Source: Noviluteimonas caseinilytica
GTDB taxonomy: Bacteria > Pseudomonadota > Gammaproteobacteria > Xanthomonadales > Xanthomonadaceae
Assembly: GCF_018406605.1 (NCBI RefSeq)
Contig: NZ_AP024545.1
Location: 1-64,000, forward strand
Direction: 5' to 3'
DNA length: 64,000 bases
Below are positions 25,275 to 33,274 of this stretch, piece after piece (the stretch's first letter is position 1; the number at the start of each line of letters is the position of its first letter). The notes beneath the pieces are model-generated. The model ran no database searches, was not told where the DNA came from, and was given only the letters and a program-made list of their open reading frames with translations. The position numbers and the translations under genes were made by a program.

Positions 25275-27220
25275 GGCCACGTCCCCTGCGGCGTGATCTT
25301 CGGCGGTGATTTCAGCTGGAAATGCATCCAGTCCTTCGTGCCGGTGGTCGTCCCCAGCCACACCAGGTTGCCGCCTTCGCTCGACGTCAGCGCGGCCACC
25401 AGTTCCGGCTCCATGTTCATGAAACCGTGCACGGCGACGGCCGACAGGCTCGTGCCCTGCCCGATCGGTTGCCCGGCCTTGTCGCGCGTGCCGGCGAAGA
25501 TGCCGTGCAGTTCGACGAGCGAGGCCGCGAGCGTTGCGACCTCGGATTCCTTTGCGCGGGGTGCCAGCCGAAATCGCAGGTTGATCGGCATTTCGTAGCG
25601 ACGCACGTCCTCGCGGATGCGCTTGAGCTCGGCGATGACCTTGCGGTCGAACAGGATCGCGAGTTCGGCCGTCTTCGGGAACGCCGGCGTGTCGCGCGGA
25701 TCGATCACCTGCGCGAGGATGAAGGGCATGAGCCGGGTGAGGTCCGCGCGGTTCTTGATCTTCGGCTGCAGCGCGGCCACCAGCGTGTCGAGGACGCGTG
25801 GATCGTCGTGCGCGCTGTAACTGCCCTCGCCGCCGCTGCTGTCGGGCACGGCGACGCGTGCTTCCTCCTTGTCCATTGCGTCGCGCAGCGTCCGCTTCAA
25901 AGCCGCCAGCCCCTCGGCGCCCGGCTTGCCGCGTTGCGCGGCCGCCGCCACGGCCTTGGCCAACGCCGCGGCCGGAATCGGGATCTGGTGCTTCGCCGCC
26001 TCCGCCGCCAGCGCCGCTTCGAAATGCGCCGGCGAGTCGAACATGCTGCGGAACTTGTCGCTCGCCTCGCGAAAGTGCTTCGCCGCCGGCAGCGCGGTGG
26101 CGAACGGCTGCCCCGCCTTCGCGCCCGCCATGTCCGGCCCGTAGACATCGAACCCCGTCAGTTGCTTCACGATGTCCCAGCGGAACTTCGGCAGGTTGGG
26201 ATTCGCGTTGGCGTCGATGTCGATTGCGAAGCCGAAGGAGTGGTTGCCGATCTCGCTCGGGTTGTTGCGGTTTTCGCGGATGCTGATGGCCCACGAGCCG
26301 CGGTGGTGCACCTTGCCGGCCAGCGTGGTGATGTCGGCCATGCTGGCGATCACGCGGTCGAAAGTACCGGCGGGCACCTTGCTGGACTGGAGGAGATCGG
26401 TGGCTTTCTTGAGCGCCTTCTTCAGCTCCGGGTGCACGAGGCTCTGGCGGCCGAACACCTTCGTCGTGCCCGACGCCGGCGGAAATTCTGCGGGTTCCAG
26501 CGTCGCGAAGAAGGCATTCATCGCATCGATGCTGCCGAACGTCGCCTTCAGCCCGTCGCGCATCGCGACGTATCCGACGAGCGGATCCGCGTCCGGTTCC
26601 ATCGCGCCCTTCGCTTTCGTGGTCAGGCGCGCGAACTCGTCGCGATAGGTTTGCGGGGCTTCGGTTCCGACGCCGAGGATCAAGCGATCGAGCACGCCGT
26701 CGGCGACGCGGATGCGATCGGCCTTGGGCAATGCGCGCAGCGGGTCGGTGATGCCGGGCGTGTCGAGTGCGGCGAACCCCGACGGCACGCGCGGCGCGCC
26801 CTTCGTGCCCAAGGCGATGATCCATTTGCGGATCGCGGGCCATTGCTGCTTGAGGACGAGTTCCGGGGTGAGCGTCAACTTGGGATTCACCGTGGAGGTC
26901 AACGGGATCTCGGAAAGCGGCGTTTCGACGGCGGCGCCGATCGCGTCGATCAGGTCGTCGACGGGGTCGGGGGGTGCATTCGCAGGGACACCAGGTGCGG
27001 GACCCGGCGGCAACGGTGATTTGGGATCGGGTTGCCGGTACAGAAGCAACGGCGCGCGCGGTGATGCGAGCCGATCCTCGATCAAGCGCTGCAGCCCGAT
27101 ATTCCCCATGCGCTGCCGGAATTCACCGCCCGCTTTCACCGACACGATGGGCCTGCGCGCCACCACGGCGTGGATGGGTCCGCGATCCACGCTGCTTTCG
27201 AACTTGCGCTTCCGGGCCAT
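25271..27220 (-). CDS. eCIS-linked M15-type peptidase (putative peptidoglycan-cutting effector)
   Basis: 649 residues. The C-terminal domain carries M15 (D-Ala-D-Ala carboxypeptidase/VanY-like) motifs: GNHSFGFAID gives His327 and Asp334 in the H-x6-D arrangement, and DWMHFQ gives His633 with Asp630 where Glu is usual. The two halves of the site are about 300 residues apart, so there is a large insertion (about 345-600). Residues 34-60 contain FRQRMGNIGLQRLIEDRLASP, which resembles the GN-x-G motif of the DUF4157 effector upstream. There is no signal peptide, consistent with delivery by the injection apparatus. GAGGGTG precedes the ATG, and the pentapeptide gene ends 9 bases upstream. Confidence 0.75.
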   Translation of the reverse strand: MARKRKFESSVDRGPIHAVVARRPIVSVKAGGEFRQRMGNIGLQRLIEDRLASPRAPLLLYRQPDPKSPLPPGPAPGVPANAPPDPVDDLIDAIGAAVETPLSEIPLTSTVNPKLTLTPELVLKQQWPAIRKWIIALGTKGAPRVPSGFAALDTPGITDPLRALPKADRIRVADGVLDRLILGVGTEAPQTYRDEFARLTTKAKGAMEPDADPLVGYVAMRDGLKATFGSIDAMNAFFATLEPAEFPPASGTTKVFGRQSLVHPELKKALKKATDLLQSSKVPAGTFDRVIASMADITTLAGKVHHRGSWAISIRENRNNPSEIGNHSFGFAIDIDANANPNLPKFRWDIVKQLTGFDVYGPDMAGAKAGQPFATALPAAKHFREASDKFRSMFDSPAHFEAALAAEAAKHQIPIPAAALAKAVAAAAQRGKPGAEGLAALKRTLRDAMDKEEARVAVPDSSGGEGSYSAHDDPRVLDTLVAALQPKIKNRADLTRLMPFILAQVIDPRDTPAFPKTAELAILFDRKVIAELKRIREDVRRYEMPINLRFRLAPRAKESEVATLAASLVELHGIFAGTRDKAGQPIGQGTSLSAVAVHGFMNMEPELVAALTSSEGGNLVWLGTTTGTKDWMHFQLKSPPKITPQGTWP

Positions 27221-27229
27221 GCTGCACCC

Positions 27230-27832
27230 TCATCCGTCGGCAGCCGCCGCGACAAGGCACTGCAGCGCCATTTCGCCTTCGATGACCGACGCGGCGCTGT
27301 CGTGCAGGCGCTCGACAAAGACCGTGTCCGCCGCCTCCGCGCCGCGGAAATCCGCGCCTTCGATCCAGGCGCCACTCAGCTCCGCCTGGGTCAGGTTGAC
27401 GTTGCGCAGCGTCGCGCCTTCCAGCCGTGCCTCCCTCAGGTACGCGCGGAACAAGTTCGCGCCCGACAAGTCGGCGCCGCGGAAATCCGCCTGGCGAAAA
27501 CTGGTTCGAAATCCGCGAAGCTCCAGCATGGAGGCGTTGCGGAAGACTGCGTGGTCAAGATTCGCCTTGGTGAAATCGGCACCCGCCAGATCGGCATCCA
27601 CGAACGAGGACGATGCAAGATTTGCACCGCCAAAAGTGGCGCCACGCAGGTTGGCCCGGTCGAAACAGACCGAGGCAAGCGTTGCATCGGTGAGGTCGAC
27701 GCCCGGGAGTTCCACCGAGGACAGGTCGGCGTCGTGCAGGACAAGCTGCGTGCCGGATGCGCCAAGGCTCGCCAACCACTGCGCATGCAGTGCAATCCTG
27801 GCGATCAGTTCACTTTCGGGAATTGAAGGCAT
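27230..27832 (-). CDS. Pentapeptide-repeat protein, candidate immunity or chaperone
   Basis: 200 residues. About residues 33-165 are tandem A(D/N)LxX pentapeptides (for example ANLRGATFGGANLASSSFVDADLAGADFTKANL), which fold as a right-handed quadrilateral beta-helix. It sits between two putative effectors, 15 bases after the DUF4157 toxin stop, with GAGAGG in the gap. This position suggests neutralising or chaperoning one of them; pentapeptide proteins such as Qnr and AlbG protect targets, and others accompany T6SS cargo. Not experimentally supported for eCIS here. Confidence 0.85.
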   Translation of the reverse strand: MPSIPESELIARIALHAQWLASLGASGTQLVLHDADLSSVELPGVDLTDATLASVCFDRANLRGATFGGANLASSSFVDADLAGADFTKANLDHAVFRNASMLELRGFRTSFRQADFRGADLSGANLFRAYLREARLEGATLRNVNLTQAELSGAWIEGADFRGAEAADTVFVERLHDSAASVIEGEMALQCLVAAAADG

Positions 27833-27847
27833 CGCTCGAATTTCCTC

Positions 27848-30800
27848 TCAGGGGAAGAACTTTACCCGGTCGCCCCACCCGCGCTTGACCCCTTCCGCTT
27901 TCAGCGCTGCAGTGTCCGCTGCCGTCATCTTGCCGGTGTCCATCATTACGTCCTCGCCGAGCGAGAGCGACTTGTCGACCTTGGCAGCGTCCGTTGCAAG
28001 GTCGAATCCGCCTTGCGCTGGGCTATGCCCCGAGTCGAATCCTTTCACGTCCCAAGGCTTGCCATCTCCATCGATGAAATCGGCGCCGCCCGTTGGATCG
28101 CGTCGGACCGGACCCTTGACCTGGCCGGCTTCTTCCAGCGAGACGGCGACTTCGGCTTCGCGGAGCGTGCTGGGCGTGACCTTTCCGCCCTGCGCCGGAT
28201 CCTTGCCGAGGATGTCGATCCGCGCCTTTCGCGACACGATCGGATCGTTTGGATGTGGGTTGTTCTTCCGGATGTCGGCCAGCTTTTCTTCGATCTTGGC
28301 CATCTTCCAGGCCTTCAGCTTCGGATTGGCGGTGGTCTCGGCGGCCTCCAGTTCCGCCAGCAAGGCGGCGTTCTTCGGATCGTTCAATTCGATTGCGTAA
28401 TCCTTGACCAGCGTTCCGCAATCCGAGCAACGCAGGCACACACCGTCTTCGGTGACCTTGATCTTGTGCTTCCCATCCGCGGTCGGCTCTTCGGCGACTA
28501 CGCGCTTCCCGTTTTCGAAGCCCAGGTCCGGCTCGGGTGCCGGCGCAGGTTCGTCCTTGCCCGGCGGCGGCTTCTGTTCGGGCGGCGCCGGTTTGCTTTC
28601 GGGCAACGGCGGCGCTTTTGCTTCGATCGGCGGCGCCTTGATGGGGAACACTTTCCCCTTGACGAAGTTGAAGATGCCCTTCATCACGCCGTAGAGCGCC
28701 GGCAGCAGGATCATCAGCAGCGCGATCACTGCCGTGATCGCAACCGCGATCAGGTTGTCGGCGATGCTGTTGTAGGCATCCTTCTTCTGGCTCTTGACCG
28801 TCGCACCGGTGTTCAGCAACAGCAACTTCTGGGCCAGGTTTGCGCCTACGCCGCCGAGGAACGCGAGCAGCAACTCGTACCCGATCGCCAATGCGGCTTC
28901 GTGCGCCACGGGGATGAATGAAGCGACGAGCAGTGGCAGCATCAGCGTCCGCATCAGGATGCTGACCCCGGTGTTCCAGAGAAGAATCGGGATGTCGAGG
29001 ATCTGCAGGATGCTGGTCCAGAGGTCATGCAGCGAATCGAAATTCAACCCCAGCACGACCTTCTTGATGTCGTAGTACAACTTGATGAGGTCTTCGATAT
29101 CGCCGATCACTGGCACGAAGAGGTCCCTCAGCAACCCGACCACCACGGTCATCGGGCTGGCCTTGAAGGCCTCCCACTTGTCACCCATCGCACCCAGGAT
29201 GCCGGTGCCGATCTCGCCCCAGTCTGCCGCGGTGCGTGCCTCCGGGGCGTTCGCATCCGGCGTGCGATGGATCTTCACTGGTGGCGCCCCGGCGGGTGCG
29301 GCGGCCGCAGGGTCCGTGCCGCTGCCGAAGTATTGGCTGACCACACCGGCAAACCGGTTTTCCACCCCTTCGAGCGCCTGCACGCAACGCTTGGCAAGGA
29401 TCGCGATGTACTTCATCGGATCCGCGAAGAAATCCGTGAGGAACGCCACCATCTGGCCAATCTTGACGAGCGTTGCGATCACGACGTCGATCGCGAAGTT
29501 CAAGACCTTCTGCATGAAGCCGACGATGGCGTCGATCGCCGTGTTGACCCACGCCTTGATCTGGCCGAAGAGCGCCGTCCACCCGTCGTGGATCTTCTTC
29601 CACAGCGCCTTGAGCGCATCGACAAGCGCGCGCGCACCTCGCTGCACGAAATCGGGCAACTTCCGGAAGAGGAAGTTGCCGAGCAGTCCGGACAACTTGT
29701 CGAGAACCCAGGTCGCGTAACGGTTGATGATCCCCCACGTGAACTCGAACGGCCGCAAGAGGCCGGCCGCCAAAGTCTTGAATCCCTCGCCCACCCGCTT
29801 GACGACGCCGGAGAACGCGGCCCACGTGCGGGACAGCGCCGCCGGATCGAGCTTCATGAAGGCATCCGCCACCAACTTCAGCGGACTGAGGAAGAACGCG
29901 GTGATGTTGCCGAAGGCGTCCTTCGCCGCTTCGAAGGCGGCGTTCATCAAGCCCTCGAGCTTGTCCCACTGGTCGCCCAGCCACGCCATCGCCTCGTGCG
30001 CGAGTTCGGTGATCTGTTCGACGACCCAGTTGATCGCGTCCTCGGCCTTGTCGCGCACCACGCCGGCCGCGGTCTTGACGCCCTCCCACGAGAAGTCCGT
30101 TTCGTAGCCGAACGGCAGGTCGAAACGCTGGATCGTGGGCGTGACCGCGTGCGTTGCGATGCTGGGCCTGGCCGTCGCCGCCTTCCGGCTGACGCGACTG
30201 GCGCCCCCATCCTGCTGCACCACGTGCGTCAGCTCGTGCGCCAGCAGGTGCTGTCCTTCCTGCGATTCCGGTGCGAACTGCCCGCCCGCGAAAACGATGT
30301 CCGACCCCACGGTGAAGGCCTTCGCGCTCACCGCCCTGGCGGTGGCGTCCGCGCGGCCGCCGGTGTGCACGCGCACGTGGCTGAAGTCGGCGCCGAAGCG
30401 CGGCTCGAAGAACGCGCGCGTGGCGGGCGGCAGCGGTGAACCGCCGCCTTGCATGTCGTGGATGTTCGCTGCGACCGGCACCGGTGCTTCGGAGGCACCA
30501 CCGGATGCCGTCGCGCGGTCGATCTGCTCGCCCGCCATCTCCTCTTCGCATTCGGCGCAGACACGATGGACCGCAGGCGACGGGGCATTGCGCGAGACGT
30601 TCCCCGGTTCGGCCGATCGCATCACGTGGTCGGCGACGCGCTCCGCTTCCTGTTCGTGCGCGTCATCGGGGTGGCTGACGGCGAATTCGCCCAACGCGGC
30701 CCCATCGCCGAACACGCTGGCGGGTCCGCTGGCGCGGGACATCATCTGAGTCGCAAATGCCTGCGCGCCCTGGTTTCCCAACTTCTGCTGCAACGCCGCG

Positions 30801-30904
30801 CCCATCGGCGTTGCGCGTTCCGACGCGATCGCAGGCGCACGCACCACCCCCGGCCGCCGTTCCGCCACGGCCGGCTTCCGCGACGCACTACGCTCCGGCC
30901 CCAT
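27848..30904 (-). CDS. DUF4157 polymorphic toxin, eCIS effector with nuclease-like C-terminus
   Basis: 1018 residues. The N-terminal LQQKLGNQGAQAF motif (38-50) and HPDDAHEQEAERVADHVM (78-95) are standard in DUF4157 proteins. The DUF4157 domain at about 155-235 ends in LLAHELTHVVQQ, a HExxH metalloprotease signature. A long amphipathic helical region (270-700) with hydrophobic stretches (VAITAVIALLMILLPAL) follows, then a Pro-rich linker (KPAPPEQKPPPGKDEP) and the toxin tip. The tip has TLREAEVAVSLEEAG, GADFIDGDGKPWDVKG (an E...D...D-x-K arrangement typical of restriction-endonuclease-fold toxins) and CLRCSDCG. It is probably cleaved to release a DNase-like domain. Confidence 0.85.
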   Translation of the reverse strand: MGPERSASRKPAVAERRPGVVRAPAIASERATPMGAALQQKLGNQGAQAFATQMMSRASGPASVFGDGAALGEFAVSHPDDAHEQEAERVADHVMRSAEPGNVSRNAPSPAVHRVCAECEEEMAGEQIDRATASGGASEAPVPVAANIHDMQGGGSPLPPATRAFFEPRFGADFSHVRVHTGGRADATARAVSAKAFTVGSDIVFAGGQFAPESQEGQHLLAHELTHVVQQDGGASRVSRKAATARPSIATHAVTPTIQRFDLPFGYETDFSWEGVKTAAGVVRDKAEDAINWVVEQITELAHEAMAWLGDQWDKLEGLMNAAFEAAKDAFGNITAFFLSPLKLVADAFMKLDPAALSRTWAAFSGVVKRVGEGFKTLAAGLLRPFEFTWGIINRYATWVLDKLSGLLGNFLFRKLPDFVQRGARALVDALKALWKKIHDGWTALFGQIKAWVNTAIDAIVGFMQKVLNFAIDVVIATLVKIGQMVAFLTDFFADPMKYIAILAKRCVQALEGVENRFAGVVSQYFGSGTDPAAAAPAGAPPVKIHRTPDANAPEARTAADWGEIGTGILGAMGDKWEAFKASPMTVVVGLLRDLFVPVIGDIEDLIKLYYDIKKVVLGLNFDSLHDLWTSILQILDIPILLWNTGVSILMRTLMLPLLVASFIPVAHEAALAIGYELLLAFLGGVGANLAQKLLLLNTGATVKSQKKDAYNSIADNLIAVAITAVIALLMILLPALYGVMKGIFNFVKGKVFPIKAPPIEAKAPPLPESKPAPPEQKPPPGKDEPAPAPEPDLGFENGKRVVAEEPTADGKHKIKVTEDGVCLRCSDCGTLVKDYAIELNDPKNAALLAELEAAETTANPKLKAWKMAKIEEKLADIRKNNPHPNDPIVSRKARIDILGKDPAQGGKVTPSTLREAEVAVSLEEAGQVKGPVRRDPTGGADFIDGDGKPWDVKGFDSGHSPAQGGFDLATDAAKVDKSLSLGEDVMMDTGKMTAADTAALKAEGVKRGWGDRVKFFP

Positions 30905-30925
30905 GGCGTGCCTGCAACGCGCGCG

Positions 30926-31753
30926 TCAGGTATTCGGCGGCGTGATGGTCGCGATCGTCCCGCGCGGACGCACGACCTTCTTCGCCACCATCGTGTTGGT
31001 CAGCGTCCCGACGGCCTGCGCCTGCGGCGGCGCCACCAGGGGATCGCGCATCAGCACGGGGCGGATGAAACGCCGCACGCTGTGGTCGGCCTCCCATGGT
31101 TTTTCCGCATCGTTGGTTTCGTCGATGCGCGCCAGCACGACGCAATCGCAGTCGCAGCAGTCGCAATCGCCGTCCTTGCAGCCGCACACGCCGTTGTAGT
31201 GGTTCTGATGACAGAGCATCGACGGGTCGGCGCACTTGCACGGCGTATCCCAGATGCCGGTCGTCGGCGAGTCCTGGCAGCCGCAGCCGAGCGCGGCATC
31301 CAGCACGCGGATCTCGAAGGCGTCGCGTTCGCGCGTGCAGACGGCCGGCGTTTCGTCGTCGTCGCAACTGCAGGCGGCGGTGCGCGGTGCGCAGCACTTG
31401 CTGGTGCCGCACAGCACGACCCACAGCGGGAATTCGAACTTCGTGTCGCATTCGCCGTCCAGGTCGAACACCTGCGTCTTCGGCACGTACACCGGGTCGC
31501 CTTCGCAGTCGATGGCCAGGCCGCATTCCACGGTGATGCGCGGCTTGCCGCAGTGCACGGCCACGTCGACCTTCAATCCGCACACGACGCCGCATCCGAA
31601 CAGGCTGCGGAACATCAGGCGGTTGATTTCGCGCGTGTACGCGGGCAGCAATTCCAGGTCGCCGTGCTCGAGCAGCATGCCGGGTCCGAACTTCGGCCAG
31701 ACGAGCGTCGACATGGCCTTGTGGATCGCCAGGGGCTTGGGAGTGTTGGTCAT
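30926..31753 (-). CDS. Cysteine-rich eCIS protein B
   Basis: 275 residues. The N-terminal 90 residues (HGDLELLPAYTREINRLMFRSLFGCGVVCGLKV, then CGLAIDCEGDPVYV) match the N-terminal domain of the larger neighbour, protein A. The middle is extremely Cys-rich (DTPCKCADPSMLCHQ, GVCGCKDGDCDCCDCDC), which suggests bound metal or disulfide knots. No signal peptide is present. It is placed after the baseplate genes and before the toxins; a surface or baseplate-decoration role is inferred. Function not established. Confidence 0.75.
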   Translation of the reverse strand: MTNTPKPLAIHKAMSTLVWPKFGPGMLLEHGDLELLPAYTREINRLMFRSLFGCGVVCGLKVDVAVHCGKPRITVECGLAIDCEGDPVYVPKTQVFDLDGECDTKFEFPLWVVLCGTSKCCAPRTAACSCDDDETPAVCTRERDAFEIRVLDAALGCGCQDSPTTGIWDTPCKCADPSMLCHQNHYNGVCGCKDGDCDCCDCDCVVLARIDETNDAEKPWEADHSVRRFIRPVLMRDPLVAPPQAQAVGTLTNTMVAKKVVRPRGTIATITPPNT

Positions 31754-31764
31754 GGCGCAACTCC

Positions 31765-33252
31765 TTAGGCGTCGCTCTGCGCGACGCGGAAGTTCGAATG
31801 GAAGGTGCCGCCCGGGGTGCCGTTCCCGGTCGGGGCCGGCGAGAGGCCGACGGCATTGGCGTCCACGGTCTGCCCGTTGCAGTCGACGATGTAGTCGCCG
31901 AACACCGCGATCTCCACCAGGGCTTCGTCCTTGTTGAAGATCTTGTGTTTCTTCACCGTCACCGCGTCGGTGGCCCAGCCGGCTTCGACCACCAGCGTGG
32001 CGCGCGTGATGTGCTGCGGATCCGGGCCGCCGCTCTTGATGACGTCGATGATCGGGACGCGGCGCGATTCGTACCAGCCGGCCTCGTCCTCGGCGATGGT
32101 GATCGTCATGGAGAAGCAGTCGGGGCGCACCGTGTCCGCGCGCACGGGGCGCGAGAACTCCACCCAGTAGTCGCGCGTGAGGTTGCGCGTGTTGTCGGCG
32201 GGATCCTCGTCGCCGAACGATGCCTGGAAGTCCTTGTACGGCACCAGCGTGTCCAGCCGGTGCCACGGCTTCCAGCCGATCGCGCTGATGCGCGTGAGGT
32301 CGCAGCCGCGGATCAGGTCGAACAGCAGGTCGTTGCGCTTCACGAGGCGGCGCGGGCCGCAGGCTTCGAAGGTGTCGTCGAAGCCCCAGCAGTCGCATTC
32401 GGCGTCGTGGCGCAGCACCACGCAGGCCAGCGGCACGCCATGGCGCAGGTCCACGCGCACGCGGGCGCAGGGTTCCTCGATCTCCGTCAGGCAATCGCAG
32501 TCGTCGTGGAAGCGCAGGCCGGTGAGGTGTTCGCACAGGCAGCGGCAGCCACCGCGTTGCACGGGGTGCTTGCGCAGGCGCTGCGCGACGACGGCGCCCT
32601 GCTCGATCGGATCCTTGCCCGTGCGGTGTTCGTCGCAGCACGGGCCGGTGCCGCATTCGCAGTCCAGCGTGCAGTCGTGCTGGTCGCAGCAGGTGCGGCA
32701 GTTCACGCGCTGCAACGAGAAGCGCACGGTCTCGCACACGTGGTCCCATTCGTTGCGTTCGCAGCTGCACGGGTCGGTGACCGGCACCGGGTCCATCGCC
32801 TGTTCGGCGTAGTGCACGCTGAGCAGCCAGCATTCGCGCGTCGGATCGATGCGCGATGGATTACGCGCGTCCGCATCGCCCAGGCCCGCGTCCTCGCGCG
32901 ACAGGCGCCGGCCCTTGTCGTCGATCAGCACGACCTCGCGCAGGCCCACGGGCGCGCCGCGCACGCGCACCAGTTCGCGACCGCAGGCATCCAGCGCGAG
33001 GCCGGCGCCCAGCTGGAAGCGGCCGCCGACGCCTCTTTCGTCCGGCGGCGCCATCGCCATCTTGAAGCCGTACACCACGCCCCAGCCGTGGATCGCGCGG
33101 TTGAGCAGGCGACGACGGTCGATCAGGTAATCCTGTTCGACGCGGAAGGCATCGGCGGTGAGCCGCTTGCCCTCGAAGTAGTTGTTGCGCAGGCCGGAGT
33201 CGCAGCCTGCGTCGCTGCAGCATTCCCGATGTGCGTCTGCCTTGTGTTGCAT
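31765..33252 (-). CDS. Cysteine-rich eCIS protein A
   Basis: 495 residues. The N-terminal motif NNYFEGKRLTADAFRVEQDY, then RRRLLNRAIHGWGVVYGFKM, recurs in uncharacterised proteins of other bacteria and is shared with protein B. A Cys-rich central part follows (CRTCCDQHDCTLDCECGTGPCCDEH, CRCLCEH), then a beta-rich C-terminus (DCFSMTITIAEDEAGWYESR). The start ATG at 33252 lies 22 bases after the stop of the tail-protein-I gene. No enzyme motif is seen. It is a candidate structural or receptor-contact protein of the particle. Confidence 0.75.
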   Translation of the reverse strand: MQHKADAHRECCSDAGCDSGLRNNYFEGKRLTADAFRVEQDYLIDRRRLLNRAIHGWGVVYGFKMAMAPPDERGVGGRFQLGAGLALDACGRELVRVRGAPVGLREVVLIDDKGRRLSREDAGLGDADARNPSRIDPTRECWLLSVHYAEQAMDPVPVTDPCSCERNEWDHVCETVRFSLQRVNCRTCCDQHDCTLDCECGTGPCCDEHRTGKDPIEQGAVVAQRLRKHPVQRGGCRCLCEHLTGLRFHDDCDCLTEIEEPCARVRVDLRHGVPLACVVLRHDAECDCWGFDDTFEACGPRRLVKRNDLLFDLIRGCDLTRISAIGWKPWHRLDTLVPYKDFQASFGDEDPADNTRNLTRDYWVEFSRPVRADTVRPDCFSMTITIAEDEAGWYESRRVPIIDVIKSGGPDPQHITRATLVVEAGWATDAVTVKKHKIFNKDEALVEIAVFGDYIVDCNGQTVDANAVGLSPAPTGNGTPGGTFHSNFRVAQSDA

Positions 33253-33274
33253 GGCGATTCCTCCTGGCATTCCT

